Shown here piece by piece: positions 1-10,704 of a stretch of 64,000 nt of DNA (position 1 is the stretch's first letter; each line of letters starts with the position of its first letter). Position numbers and translations under genes: made by a program. The DNA is from Aquamicrobium sp. GTDB taxonomy: Bacteria; Pseudomonadota; Alphaproteobacteria; Rhizobiales; Rhizobiaceae. The stretch lies in NCBI RefSeq assembly GCF_023954335.1, contig NZ_JAMLIE010000003.1, positions 235,001-299,000 of the forward strand. Direction: 5' to 3'. The notes under the pieces were generated by a model that was given only the letters and a program-made list of their open reading frames with translations, was not told the DNA's origin and did not search any database.

Positions 1-317
1 TTTTGATTTTTTTTCCGAAGCCGGCTGTTCCCCGTTCGGCAGGCCGGGAAAGGGTCCCGGGCGGCCTCGCCGACCCTCTTATACCGGGGGCCGACACAAA
101 GCGGCCCAATTCCGTCCATAGGCCGCTTGGATATCGCGATGGAGCGAAGGCACCTGCATGTCGCCTATATATAGAGAGCGGGCGGCGGTGCGCCGCATCG
201 GGCGGGCCCGCCCTCGGCCGGCGCTCCGCTTCGTTGACTTCACGGCCGCGGACGGGCAATTGTCGACGCGCGGAACTTTTCACCGGCCGCCCGGCCAAGG
301 GGGAACACGGCGCCCGC
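1..317. other. Leader region with no gene seen
   Basis: No convincing coding sequence. The frame of the downstream peptidase is open back to the window edge, but its translation here is low-complexity Arg/Gly/Pro sequence without a signal peptide, so I treat it as non-coding. A TATATATAG stretch near 166–174 could be a -10 element, but no -35 sits at a normal distance from it. The left edge may hold the end of something outside the window. Confidence 0.5.
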
Positions 318-2276
318 ATGCAGCCGATCGATGAAACCATAGCCGCGCTCGGCAACGAACCGCCGATGGTGACGGGCGGGCGCTCCGGCCCGCCGGACCG
401 GCGCGAGGTCTCCGCCCGCTGGCTGTCCGGCACGTTCTTGACCGGCATCACATCGAGCGTCTTGATGGGCGTGGCGCTGTTCGCGGCGCTCGACGGCCGC
501 GAGCAGCTGGCGACACCGCCGGAGATCCTCAACCTCGCCGCGCTCGACGGCGGCGCGGCAAGCGAAGGCAGCGCCAAGACCAACCGGGTCATCGCGCCGC
601 GCGCCGTCGCCCGCGCCACCGACCGCCGACGTATGGAGGTCTCGACCATGCTCAAGGCGGGCGACCGAGACGTGGTGCGCACGCTCCCCTTCGTCCAGGT
701 CAGCATGGCGCTGGCCGCCGGCCACGCCACTACCCGCTCCTACCCGGCCTTCGACCCGCTCGACGTCTTCGCCGAGGACGGCGCGGCCGCGCCCCAGAGC
801 CCGCTCGACACCGGCTTCATCTATGGCGCCAAGGTGGAGAGCGAGGTCAGCCTCCACACCATCGACTTCCCGATCGAGACCGCCAATTTCGACGGCCGCG
901 TGACGCTGACCGCCGACGAGGTCGAAACCGTGGTGCGCAACACCGCCGCCATCCTCACCGACGGCGCAGTGCAGGTCGCGGCGCTGCACTATGTCGACCC
1001 GCAGCGATTCGGCGAAACCCTCGCCACCCAGACCCTCGGCGTGTCCTACGGCATCCGCATCGTGCCCGAGAACGTCTCGGTCTCGCCGCGCGAGGCCGAG
1101 GCGGCCGCCGCCGCCGAATATGCCGAGGACATCCTTCCCTTCCACGCCGACCGCGACATCGGCGAGATGCTCACCGAATCGGGCTATTCGCAGGACGATT
1201 CGGCGACCATGGCCCACTCATTCTCCGTGCTTCTCGGCTCGTCGGTGCTGAAGGCGGGGTCGGTGATGCGCCTCGGGATCGAGACGCGCGGCGAGATGAG
1301 CCGGATCGTGCGCGCCAGCCTCTACGAGGGCCGCCGCCATCACCTGACCATCGCGCTCGACGACCACGACCAGTTCGTCAAGGGCAGCGAGCCGGAGCCG
1401 AACCCGGCGGTCCTGACCGCGTTCGACACCAACCAGCCGGTTGCGCGGCCGCGCGGCGACCTGCCGACCGTCTATGACGGCATCTGGCGCGCCGCCTATT
1501 CCTACGGCATGAACCGGTCGATGACGCGCCAGCTCGTGCGCCTCCTCGCCTCCGACGTCGATTTCCAGTCGCGCCTCAACCCCGGCGACCGCATCGACGC
1601 ATTCTTCTCGCAGCCCGACGACGAGGACAGCGCGACCGACGAATCGGAGCTGCTCTACGTGCAGGCGACGTTCGGCGGCAACACGCGCACCTTCTACCGC
1701 TTCCGCATGGACGACGGCACGATCGACTATTTCGATCAGGAAGGCCGCAGCGCCCGCCAGTTCCTGCTGCGCAACCCGGTGCCGAACGGCAAGTTCCGGT
1801 CCGGCTTCGGCGGCCGCCGCCACCCCATCCTCGGCTACAGCCGCATGCATACCGGCGTCGACTGGTCGGCGCCGCGCGGCACGCCGATCATCGCCGCCGG
1901 CAACGGCGTGGTCGAGAAGGCCGGCTGGGCCGGCGGCTACGGCCGGCAGACCATCATCCGCCACGCCAACGGCTACAAGTCGTCCTACAGCCACCAGAGC
2001 GCCATCGCCAAGGGCGTCTCCGAGGGCGCGCGCGTGCGTCAGGGCCAGGTCATCGGCTATGTCGGCTCGACCGGCCTGTCCACCGGACCGCACCTGCATT
2101 ACGAGCTGATCGTCAACGGCCGAAAGGTCGACCCGATGCGCGTGCGCCTGCCCACCGGCAAGACGCTGTCCGGCGAGGAGATGGAAGTCTTCCTGCGCGA
2201 GCGCGAGCGGATCGACGAGCTGCTCCGGCAGGACGACGCGCCGTCGTTCAAGCTCGCCAGCGCGACGGGGAAATGA
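318..2276 (+). CDS. M23 family metallopeptidase (LytM/NlpD-like murein endopeptidase)
   Basis: This 652-residue protein should cleave peptidoglycan cross-bridges in the periplasm or regulate amidases. Residues about 35–60 form one hydrophobic segment, probably a membrane anchor. A long linker follows, then a C-terminal Peptidase_M23 domain at roughly 490–610. Zinc ligands are visible: His and Asp in HTGVDW, and the HLH of GPHLHYEL. Between them is the family's GGYGRQTIIRHANGY strand. The ATG at 318 was chosen because upstream codons look non-coding and a purine-rich AAGGGGGAA stretch precedes it. The next gene downstream, an L,D-transpeptidase on the other strand, also acts on the wall. All catalytic residues are present. 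Which cross-link it cuts is not visible. Confidence 0.85.
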   Translation: MQPIDETIAALGNEPPMVTGGRSGPPDRREVSARWLSGTFLTGITSSVLMGVALFAALDGREQLATPPEILNLAALDGGAASEGSAKTNRVIAPRAVARATDRRRMEVSTMLKAGDRDVVRTLPFVQVSMALAAGHATTRSYPAFDPLDVFAEDGAAAPQSPLDTGFIYGAKVESEVSLHTIDFPIETANFDGRVTLTADEVETVVRNTAAILTDGAVQVAALHYVDPQRFGETLATQTLGVSYGIRIVPENVSVSPREAEAAAAAEYAEDILPFHADRDIGEMLTESGYSQDDSATMAHSFSVLLGSSVLKAGSVMRLGIETRGEMSRIVRASLYEGRRHHLTIALDDHDQFVKGSEPEPNPAVLTAFDTNQPVARPRGDLPTVYDGIWRAAYSYGMNRSMTRQLVRLLASDVDFQSRLNPGDRIDAFFSQPDDEDSATDESELLYVQATFGGNTRTFYRFRMDDGTIDYFDQEGRSARQFLLRNPVPNGKFRSGFGGRRHPILGYSRMHTGVDWSAPRGTPIIAAGNGVVEKAGWAGGYGRQTIIRHANGYKSSYSHQSAIAKGVSEGARVRQGQVIGYVGSTGLSTGPHLHYELIVNGRKVDPMRVRLPTGKTLSGEEMEVFLRERERIDELLRQDDAPSFKLASATGK

Positions 2277-2283
2277 GCGAAAT

Positions 2284-2372
2284 AGTGAGTAGTGAGTAGG
2301 GAATAGTGAGTAGAGAAGAAAACGGGGGCTGCCTTTGAGAGCAACCCCATGATTCACTACTCACTACTCACT
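2284..2372. repeat. Inverted repeat with exact 16-bp arms between two convergent wall genes
   Basis: The arms AGTGAGTAGTGAGTAG (2284–2299) and CTACTCACTACTCACT (2357–2372) are exact reverse complements. Each is built from a TAGTGAG unit, and a third unit set lies near 2303–2314. Between them a GGGG…CCCC pairing (about 2334–2348) could extend the hairpin. The right arm covers the stop codon (2368–2370) of the minus-strand transpeptidase gene. It may act as a bidirectional terminator. TAGTGAGTAGTGA-type repeats occur in many rhizobial intergenic regions; that this is the same family is from memory. Confidence 0.75.
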
Positions 2373-3864
2373 CAACAAATTCCACCGTCACGCCCTGCTT
2401 CACCATCTTCGCCAGCTCCTGCGCGTCCCAGTTGGTCAGGCGGATGCAGCCGTTCGATTCGGTCTTGCCGATCTTGGACGGCTCGGGCGTGCCGTGGATG
2501 CCGTAGGTCGGCTTGGACAACGCGATCCAGACGGTGCCGACCGGGCCGTTCGGCCCCGGCGGAATGCGCAGCACCTTGGTGTTGTCGCCCTGCTGGAAGT
2601 TGATCTTCGGATTGTAGGTGTATTCGGGATCGAGGGCGACCCGCTCGACGGTGTGGGTGCCGGTGGGCGACGGCGTCGCGGCCGAACCGATGGTGGCGGG
2701 ATAGGCGACGACGAGCTTGCCGCGCGCGTCGTAGGCACGCACCTGTTTGCGCCCCTTGTCGGCGACGATCCGGGCGACCTCGCCCTTCTTGGCCGCGCCC
2801 GGATTGATGACCCTGATCCGGGTTCCCGGCCGGTCGAACGCCGCGCCGGGATTGAGCGCCCTCAGATACTTCTCGTCCATGTGGAAGCGCTCGGCCAGCA
2901 TCTCCGGCACCGAGGTGAAGCTCAGCCGCTCCATCTGCGCCTTCTTCGAATAGTCCTCCGGCACCGAGGCGACATAGGGGCCGGCAACGTCGGTCGGCGT
3001 GATCTCGTAAGTGGTGAACGGGTCGCCGCCGGTCTCGGCGAGCCGGGCGTCGATGAACTCCTTGTCGTAGGTGCGTAGCGCCTCGCCGGTCATCTCGCGC
3101 CAGGCCGAGATCGCCTTGTTGACATTGTCGCCCATACGCCCGTCGATGACGCCGGGCGAAACGCCGAGACGATCGAGCAGGATCTGTATCTTCGCCACGT
3201 CCTCGGACGCACCGGAAACCGCGACCTCCGGCGGATTGGCCGGATCGGGCAGGCCGAGCTCCGGCGGCGCCTCCTCGATGACGGTCTCGGGCGTGCTACC
3301 GGTAGGCGGCGCAGCGGCGATGTCGGGCTCGCCCGTCGACGGCGCATCGGGCGGCGTGACCAGCGGCGCGCGCTCGACGCGCGGCACCGCTTCGTAGCGC
3401 GGCCGCTCCTCGAAGGTCGAGGGCGGCTGCGGCCACTCGTCTCTCCGGGCATAGCCCTCGTCCCCGGAGGGCGGATATTCCTCGTATCCGTAGTCGTCGG
3501 AATAATCCGGATCCGGCAGCGCGCGATAATCGCGATACTGCGGCAGGCGGCCGCCATAGGGGTCGCGCCCCAGCTCCTCGATGCGCTTTTCGCGGCGCAG
3601 CCGCGCCATGTCGTCGGGATCGTCGAGATAGTAGCGGTCCTGGCGCCGTTCGGCGCGGCGCTCCTCGCGCGGGTAGAGGTATTCGCGGTTGCGCCGTTCG
3701 CGGCGCGGCTCGCGCACGTCGAGGATCTCGCCCGTGTAGACGTCGACCACCACCTCGCGGCCGTAACGGTCCTGATAGACCTCGACCTCGCGCGGCTGCG
3801 CCGTCGCGCCCGAAATCAGCGCGCCGAGCACCAGAACCGCCAAAGAAACCGTCCTGCCGTTCAT
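2368..3864 (-). CDS. L,D-transpeptidase with peptidoglycan-binding domain
   Basis: This is a 498-residue periplasmic enzyme of the ErfK/YbiS/YcfS/YnhG class, which makes 3-3 peptidoglycan cross-links or attaches proteins to the wall. The start at 3864 gives a clear signal peptide (MNGRTVSLAVLVLGALISGATA, cut near residue 22). An Arg/Tyr/Glu-rich region (about 25–160) and an acidic/Pro linker follow. Next is a PG_binding_1-like segment (IQILLDRLGVSPGVIDGRMG) near 225–260. The YkuD catalytic domain is C-terminal, with IHGTPEP and SNGCIRLTN carrying the catalytic His and Cys. Its last bases and stop lie inside an inverted repeat. Confidence 0.9.
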   Translation of the reverse strand: MNGRTVSLAVLVLGALISGATAQPREVEVYQDRYGREVVVDVYTGEILDVREPRRERRNREYLYPREERRAERRQDRYYLDDPDDMARLRREKRIEELGRDPYGGRLPQYRDYRALPDPDYSDDYGYEEYPPSGDEGYARRDEWPQPPSTFEERPRYEAVPRVERAPLVTPPDAPSTGEPDIAAAPPTGSTPETVIEEAPPELGLPDPANPPEVAVSGASEDVAKIQILLDRLGVSPGVIDGRMGDNVNKAISAWREMTGEALRTYDKEFIDARLAETGGDPFTTYEITPTDVAGPYVASVPEDYSKKAQMERLSFTSVPEMLAERFHMDEKYLRALNPGAAFDRPGTRIRVINPGAAKKGEVARIVADKGRKQVRAYDARGKLVVAYPATIGSAATPSPTGTHTVERVALDPEYTYNPKINFQQGDNTKVLRIPPGPNGPVGTVWIALSKPTYGIHGTPEPSKIGKTESNGCIRLTNWDAQELAKMVKQGVTVEFVE

Positions 3865-3980
3865 TCCTGCCCTTCCGAATCTCAACCGGGCGCTCCGTCC
3901 CGCGACCCACCATCGACGATGCGACATGAACGGGACATGAAAATGGCGAGCTTGCGGCAAGGAGCGGAAGGCGAGCCGGC

Positions 3981-4712
3981 CTAGCCCTTGCGGGCCGCGA
4001 TCAGCGCCATCATCGGCCGCTCCAGCTCCTCGGCCAGCTCGGGCATCCCGGCGATCTGCGCAGGCGTCGGCACGAACTCCTCCACCCGCCGCAGCATGAA
4101 CCCCGCGCCGATCAGCGTGTTCAGCGTCGTCCCGAGCGTGCGGTGATATTTGAGGACGCCGTCCGCTAACCAGTCGGTGCGCCGCTCGCCCTCGCTGAAA
4201 TAGCCGTTGACCGGCCAGGTCCTGCGCCCGTCCTCGTCGCGGGTCCAGCGCGGATGCGCCGCCGCCATGAAGATCGGGTGCTCGATGGTGAAGATGAGAT
4301 CCCCGCCGGGAGCGAGTGCGGCATGGATCGTGCGCGCGAGCCGGGCGAAATCCCGCACGTAGTGAAAGGCCAGCATGCTGAAGACAAGGTCGAACGCGGC
4401 CGCCGGCAGTTCAGCCGTATCGAGGTCGGCGATGCGGTACTCTATCGCCGGGTCGTCCGTGTCGGCGCGGGCGCGGGCGATCATGTTCTGCGACAGATCG
4501 AGGCCGAGGACCGAGGCCGCGCCCTCTGCGCGCATCCAGCGCGCGGACCAGCCGAAGCCGCAGCCGAGATCGGCGACGCGCCTGCCCGCGAGCGGCGGCA
4601 GCATCGCCCGGAGCGCCGGCCATTCCGGCGCGCCGTCCAGCCCGCGCACCTGCCGGGGCAGCCGGCTGTAGCCGGCGAAGAAACCGGGATCATCATAGAT
4701 GTTCTGCGCCAT
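3981..4712 (-). CDS. Class I SAM-dependent methyltransferase
   Basis: This 243-residue protein has a Rossmann-fold methyltransferase core: motif I VADLGCGFGWSARW at about 45–58, LGLDLSQNM as the acidic loop, and FDLVFSMLAFHYV as motif IV. The Methyltransf_11 pattern fits small-molecule or quinone-type substrates, but the substrate cannot be read from the sequence. The start at 4712 (MAQNIYDDPGFFAGYS) was preferred over an upstream in-frame ATG because GGAGAGGGTGG lies just before it. The upstream extension would also run into the clpB terminator. It is read after clpB on the same strand, separated by that terminator. Confidence 0.8.
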   Translation of the reverse strand: MAQNIYDDPGFFAGYSRLPRQVRGLDGAPEWPALRAMLPPLAGRRVADLGCGFGWSARWMRAEGAASVLGLDLSQNMIARARADTDDPAIEYRIADLDTAELPAAAFDLVFSMLAFHYVRDFARLARTIHAALAPGGDLIFTIEHPIFMAAAHPRWTRDEDGRRTWPVNGYFSEGERRTDWLADGVLKYHRTLGTTLNTLIGAGFMLRRVEEFVPTPAQIAGMPELAEELERPMMALIAARKG

Positions 4713-4744
4713 GTCCACCCTCTCCCGCGGCAGGATTTCCGACG

Positions 4745-4773
4745 AAAAACGCCCCGCCTTTTCGGCGGGGCGT
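4745..4773 (-). terminator. Rho-independent terminator downstream of clpB
   Basis: Arms 4749–4758 (ACGCCCCGCC) and 4764–4773 form a perfect 10-bp GC-rich stem with a 5-nt loop. On the minus strand the stem is followed by TTTTT. It lies 26 bp past the clpB stop. Confidence 0.88.
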
Positions 4774-4798
4774 CGTTCTTTCAATTAGGGGGCCCGCT

Positions 4799-7405
<2,607 letters not shown>

Positions 7406-7584
7406 AAATCGTCTCCGTTCCCGACCGGCCCGTTCGCGGCGCCGGATCGATTTTCAGGTGACGGACCCCCTCGGACAATGACGCGGATCAAACATCCCCG
7501 CGACCCGACCGCTTGCGGCAGGCCCACTCGAAGGGGATATGGGTATCTTTTCCCACGGCTCAAGGCCCGACGGGCGGACACAAA

Positions 7585-7613
7585 CAAAAAACGGCGGGCA
7601 AGAAGCCCGCCGT
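7585..7613 (-). terminator. Rho-independent terminator downstream of the DUF4167 gene
   Basis: A perfect 9-bp stem, ACGGCGGGC (7591–7599) with GCCCGCCGT (7605–7613), has a 5-nt loop. On the minus strand it runs into TTTTTGTTTG. Confidence 0.88.
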
Positions 7614-7660
7614 CTCTTTCGAACTGGGATCGGGCCGCCCGAAGGCGCGCCGGCCATGCG

Positions 7661-8425
7661 CTACTGCGCGGCCTCGGTGACGATTTCCTCGCCCGCGGCA
7701 GCCGGCGCATCCTCGCCGCCGGCGGCGTCTTCCGCCTTGACGCGGGGACGGCGCGGCCGGCGCGCGCGGCGCGGCGCTTCGCCCTCGGCCGCCTCGTCGC
7801 CGGCAGGTGCCGCTTCCGCAGTTTCGGCCGTGGCGGCCTCGACGGCGGCGCGCGGCTCCTGCCGCCTCGCCCTCGGCCTGGCCGGGGCTTCCTCTTCCTG
7901 CGCCAGCACGACCTCGGCCGGGACGCCATCGATCACCGGCTGCGGGCCGGTGCCGTCATTGTGCGCCTCGTTGCGCCGCTCGCCGCGTGGCTCATGGCGA
8001 CCCTCGCCCCGCGCCTCGCCACGGCCTTCATGGCGCGGCTGCTGGCGGGAAGGCTGCTGCGGCTCGACCGCCTGCTGCATCGGCGCGAAACCCTCGTCGC
8101 CGTCCTCGTCGCCGTCATCCTCGTCGCGATTGTCGCGCATCTGCTGCTGCTGCGGCATCTGGGCCAGAGCGGTCATGATGATGCGGTTGTAGTGCTCCGC
8201 ATGCTGGAGATAGTTCTCCGCCATCACCCGGTCGCCGGCGCTCTGCGCATCTCGCGCCAGCGTCGCGTATTTCTCGGCGATCTGCTGCGCGGAGCCGCGG
8301 ATCTTCACGTCCGGGCCGTTGCTCTCATAGTTGCGGGTGAGCGGATTGGGGCCCTTGCGGTTCTGGTTCTGGTTGTTATTGCCGCCGCCGCGTCCGCGCA
8401 TGCGCCTGTTCTGCTGTGGCCTCAT
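7661..8425 (-). CDS. DUF4167 domain-containing protein
   Basis: This 254-residue alphaproteobacterial protein is of unknown function. The N-terminus MRPQQNRRMRGRGGG, Asn/Gln-rich and basic, leads into the conserved DUF4167 block (about residues 25–85, with SNGPDVKIRGSAQQIAEKY and AENYLQHAEHYNRI). The remainder is low complexity, with Arg/Glu/Gln stretches and an Ala/Glu-rich tail. The basic RG-rich start suggests nucleic-acid contact (inference). The start at 8425 fits the family N-terminus; the extra residues upstream do not look coding. It sits between clpB and prmC. Confidence 0.85.
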   Translation of the reverse strand: MRPQQNRRMRGRGGGNNNQNQNRKGPNPLTRNYESNGPDVKIRGSAQQIAEKYATLARDAQSAGDRVMAENYLQHAEHYNRIIMTALAQMPQQQQMRDNRDEDDGDEDGDEGFAPMQQAVEPQQPSRQQPRHEGRGEARGEGRHEPRGERRNEAHNDGTGPQPVIDGVPAEVVLAQEEEAPARPRARRQEPRAAVEAATAETAEAAPAGDEAAEGEAPRRARRPRRPRVKAEDAAGGEDAPAAAGEEIVTEAAQ

Positions 8426-8741
8426 TCGTCGTTTCTCATGTTGGAAATGCACTCCGTCGCAGAGGCGGCCGGGGACCGCGCGCTTTGCGTTCTTCGGTTG
8501 GCCAGCGGCTGCAAACAATGCGCCCTGGCCACGTCAAATCCTGTCCCGGTTCATGTCGTATCCGGATGGTCCCCGCACGAAGCACAGGCGCTTTTCACGC
8601 TAGGAGGCAGCCATTCCCTTAAGGAACCGAATCGACAACAACACTGCCTGCTTCGTTTCATCCGGTGGCCGGAAACTATCCGCAATAGTCTTGCTTGCCA
8701 AGCGATTTTTTGCGCTGCGCCATGGCGCGCAAGTCCCGCCT
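8426..8741. other. Intergenic region with no gene seen
   Basis: No open frame here has a plausible start or protein-like composition. On the minus strand a TTGACG (reverse of 8532–8537) could be the -35 for the DUF4167 gene, but the sequence 17 bp further on (TTGCAG) is a poor -10. No terminator hairpin with a T-tract was found downstream of prmC. Confidence 0.5.
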
Positions 8742-9614
8742 TCAGCGGGCGAAAACCAGGGCCCGCAACACGTCTCCGAGATCGCGCGCCGTGCTTGCGA
8801 GGCCGAACCCCTGCGTCGCGAAAAGCGCCTCCACATCCGCTTCCTGGCCGATGCCGATCTCGACGGCGACGACGCCATCCGTCTCGAGATGCGCCGGCGC
8901 GCCGGCGGCGATCGCGCGGTAGGCATCGAGGCCGTCAGCGCCGCCGTCCAGCGCCGCTCGCGGGTCGTGCTCGCGCACCTCTTTTGCCAGCAGCGCTATT
9001 TCACTGCTCGCAATATAGGGCGGATTTGAGACGATAAGGTGGAATCGACCCTCGATTCCCCCGAACCAGTCCGAGCGCACGGCCGTGAAACGCGGCGCAA
9101 CACCCGTCATATCGGCATTCGCCGCCGCCGTCGCAAGGGCATCGGGAGAAATGTCGCTCGCTACCGCCTGCGCGCGCGGTTCCTGCGCCAGCAGCGCCAG
9201 CGCCACCGCGCCCGTGCCGGTGCCGAGATCGAGGATGCGGCATGCGCCGTGCCGGTCGGCCGCCCGCCGGGCGAAGGGCAGCGCCGCCTCGACCAGCGCC
9301 TCGGTGTCCGGCCGCGGCTCCAGCGTGCCGGCGGAGAGGGCAAGCCGCAATCCGTAGAACTCGCGGCTGCCGAGGATGCGGTGGACCGGCTCGCCGGCAA
9401 GCCGCCGCGCCAGCATCGCGCGCGCCGCTTCGCCTTGGGCATGGCCGATCGGCCGACCGGGATCGGTGACGAGATCGGTGCGCGAGGCGCCCGCCGCGTG
9501 CTCGACTATCAGCCGCGCGTCGAGCGCCGCGTCGGTGACGCCCGCTTCTTCCAATGCCCGGCGAACATGCCGCAGGAGCGGCCCGAGCGTCGCCGGCAGC
9601 GCGCCTTCAGCCAT
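8742..9614 (-). CDS. prmC: Peptide chain release factor N5-glutamine methyltransferase PrmC
   Basis: PrmC (290 residues) methylates the Gln of the GGQ motif in release factors. The N-terminal helical domain spans about 1–80. Motif I is ILDLGTGTGAVALALL and the diagnostic NPPY is in IVSNPPYIASSEI at about 190. Its start overlaps the end of prfA by 8 bp, so the enzyme is translationally coupled to its own substrate. Confidence 0.95.
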   Translation of the reverse strand: MAEGALPATLGPLLRHVRRALEEAGVTDAALDARLIVEHAAGASRTDLVTDPGRPIGHAQGEAARAMLARRLAGEPVHRILGSREFYGLRLALSAGTLEPRPDTEALVEAALPFARRAADRHGACRILDLGTGTGAVALALLAQEPRAQAVASDISPDALATAAANADMTGVAPRFTAVRSDWFGGIEGRFHLIVSNPPYIASSEIALLAKEVREHDPRAALDGGADGLDAYRAIAAGAPAHLETDGVVAVEIGIGQEADVEALFATQGFGLASTARDLGDVLRALVFAR

Positions 9615-10686
9615 CCTGCCCGGCTTCGGCCAGCAGCTTCGACTGGTGGTCGGAGATCAGCGCGTCGACGATGTCGCCGAGATCGCCCTCCATCACCTGG
9701 TCGAGCTTGTAGAGGGTCAGGTTGATGCGGTGGTCCGTCACCCGCCCCTGCGGGAAGTTGTAGGTGCGGATGCGCTCCGAGCGATCGCCCGAGCCGACCT
9801 GGAGCCGGCGCGATTCGGCGCGGTCGCCGGCCGCCCTGTCGCGCTCCATGTCGTAGAGCCGCGCCCGCAGGATCTGCATGGCCCGCGCCCGGTTCTGGTG
9901 CTGCGACTTCTCGGCCGACACGACCATGATGCCGGTCGGCAGATGGGTGATGCGCACCGCCGAATCCGTGGTGTTGACGTGCTGGCCGCCGGCGCCGGAC
10001 GCGCGCATCGTGTCGATGCGGATGTCCTCGTTGCGGATCTCGACGTCGACCTCCTCCGCCTCCGGCAGCACCGCGACGGTGGCGGCCGAGGTGTGGATGC
10101 GCCCGCTGCCCTCGGTTTCCGGCACGCGCTGGACGCGGTGGACGCCGGATTCGAACTTCAGATGCGCGAACACGCCCTTGCCCGAGACCGAGGCGATCGC
10201 CTCCTTGAAGCCGCCGACCTCGCCCTCGCTCGCCGAGATCAGCTCGAAGCGCCAGCCCATCCGCGCCGCATAGCGCTCGTACATGCGATAAAGGTCGCCG
10301 GCGAACAGCGCCGCCTCGTCGCCGCCGGTGCCGGCGCGGATTTCGAGGATCGCGTTCTTCTCGTCGGCCGCGTCCTTCGGCAGGAGCAGGATCTGGATGT
10401 CCTTCTGCAGGCCCTCGATCCGCTCCTCGACGCCGGGAAGCTCGGCCTCGGCCAGTTCGCGCATCTCGGCGTCGGTCGCCTTGTCGGCGAGCATGGCTTC
10501 GAGGTCGGCAAGCTCGCCCTCGGCGGCGCGCAGCTCGCGGATCCTGCCGGCCATCTCCTGCAACTCGGAATATTCCGAGGCAAGCTTGACATAGGCTTCC
10601 GGCGACGGGCCGGCCGCCATCTGCGCCTCGACGAGCTCGAAGCGTTTCAGGACCTGGTCCATCCGGTCGCGCGGCAGTTCGATCAT
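9607..10686 (-). CDS. prfA: Peptide chain release factor 1
   Basis: RF1 (359 residues) reads UAA and UAG and triggers peptide release. The PCRF domain covers about 1–200. The catalytic loop GAGGQHVNTTDSAVR lies near 230–245, and its Gln is the PrmC target. The Arg/Lys-rich C-terminus is typical. Two starts are possible: residue 1 (MIELPRDRM) or Met9. The longer form matches the usual rhizobial N-terminus. It begins 18 bp after ptsP, so the two are probably co-transcribed. Confidence 0.97.
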   Translation of the reverse strand: MIELPRDRMDQVLKRFELVEAQMAAGPSPEAYVKLASEYSELQEMAGRIRELRAAEGELADLEAMLADKATDAEMRELAEAELPGVEERIEGLQKDIQILLLPKDAADEKNAILEIRAGTGGDEAALFAGDLYRMYERYAARMGWRFELISASEGEVGGFKEAIASVSGKGVFAHLKFESGVHRVQRVPETEGSGRIHTSAATVAVLPEAEEVDVEIRNEDIRIDTMRASGAGGQHVNTTDSAVRITHLPTGIMVVSAEKSQHQNRARAMQILRARLYDMERDRAAGDRAESRRLQVGSGDRSERIRTYNFPQGRVTDHRINLTLYKLDQVMEGDLGDIVDALISDHQSKLLAEAGQDG

Positions 10687-10704
10687 GCTGGGTCTACAAG
10701 CCTG

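Noticed and set aside
7406..7660. RpoH heat-shock promoter for clpB
   Set aside because: A CCTGAAA resembles a -35 but no CCCCAT-type -10 follows at the right distance.
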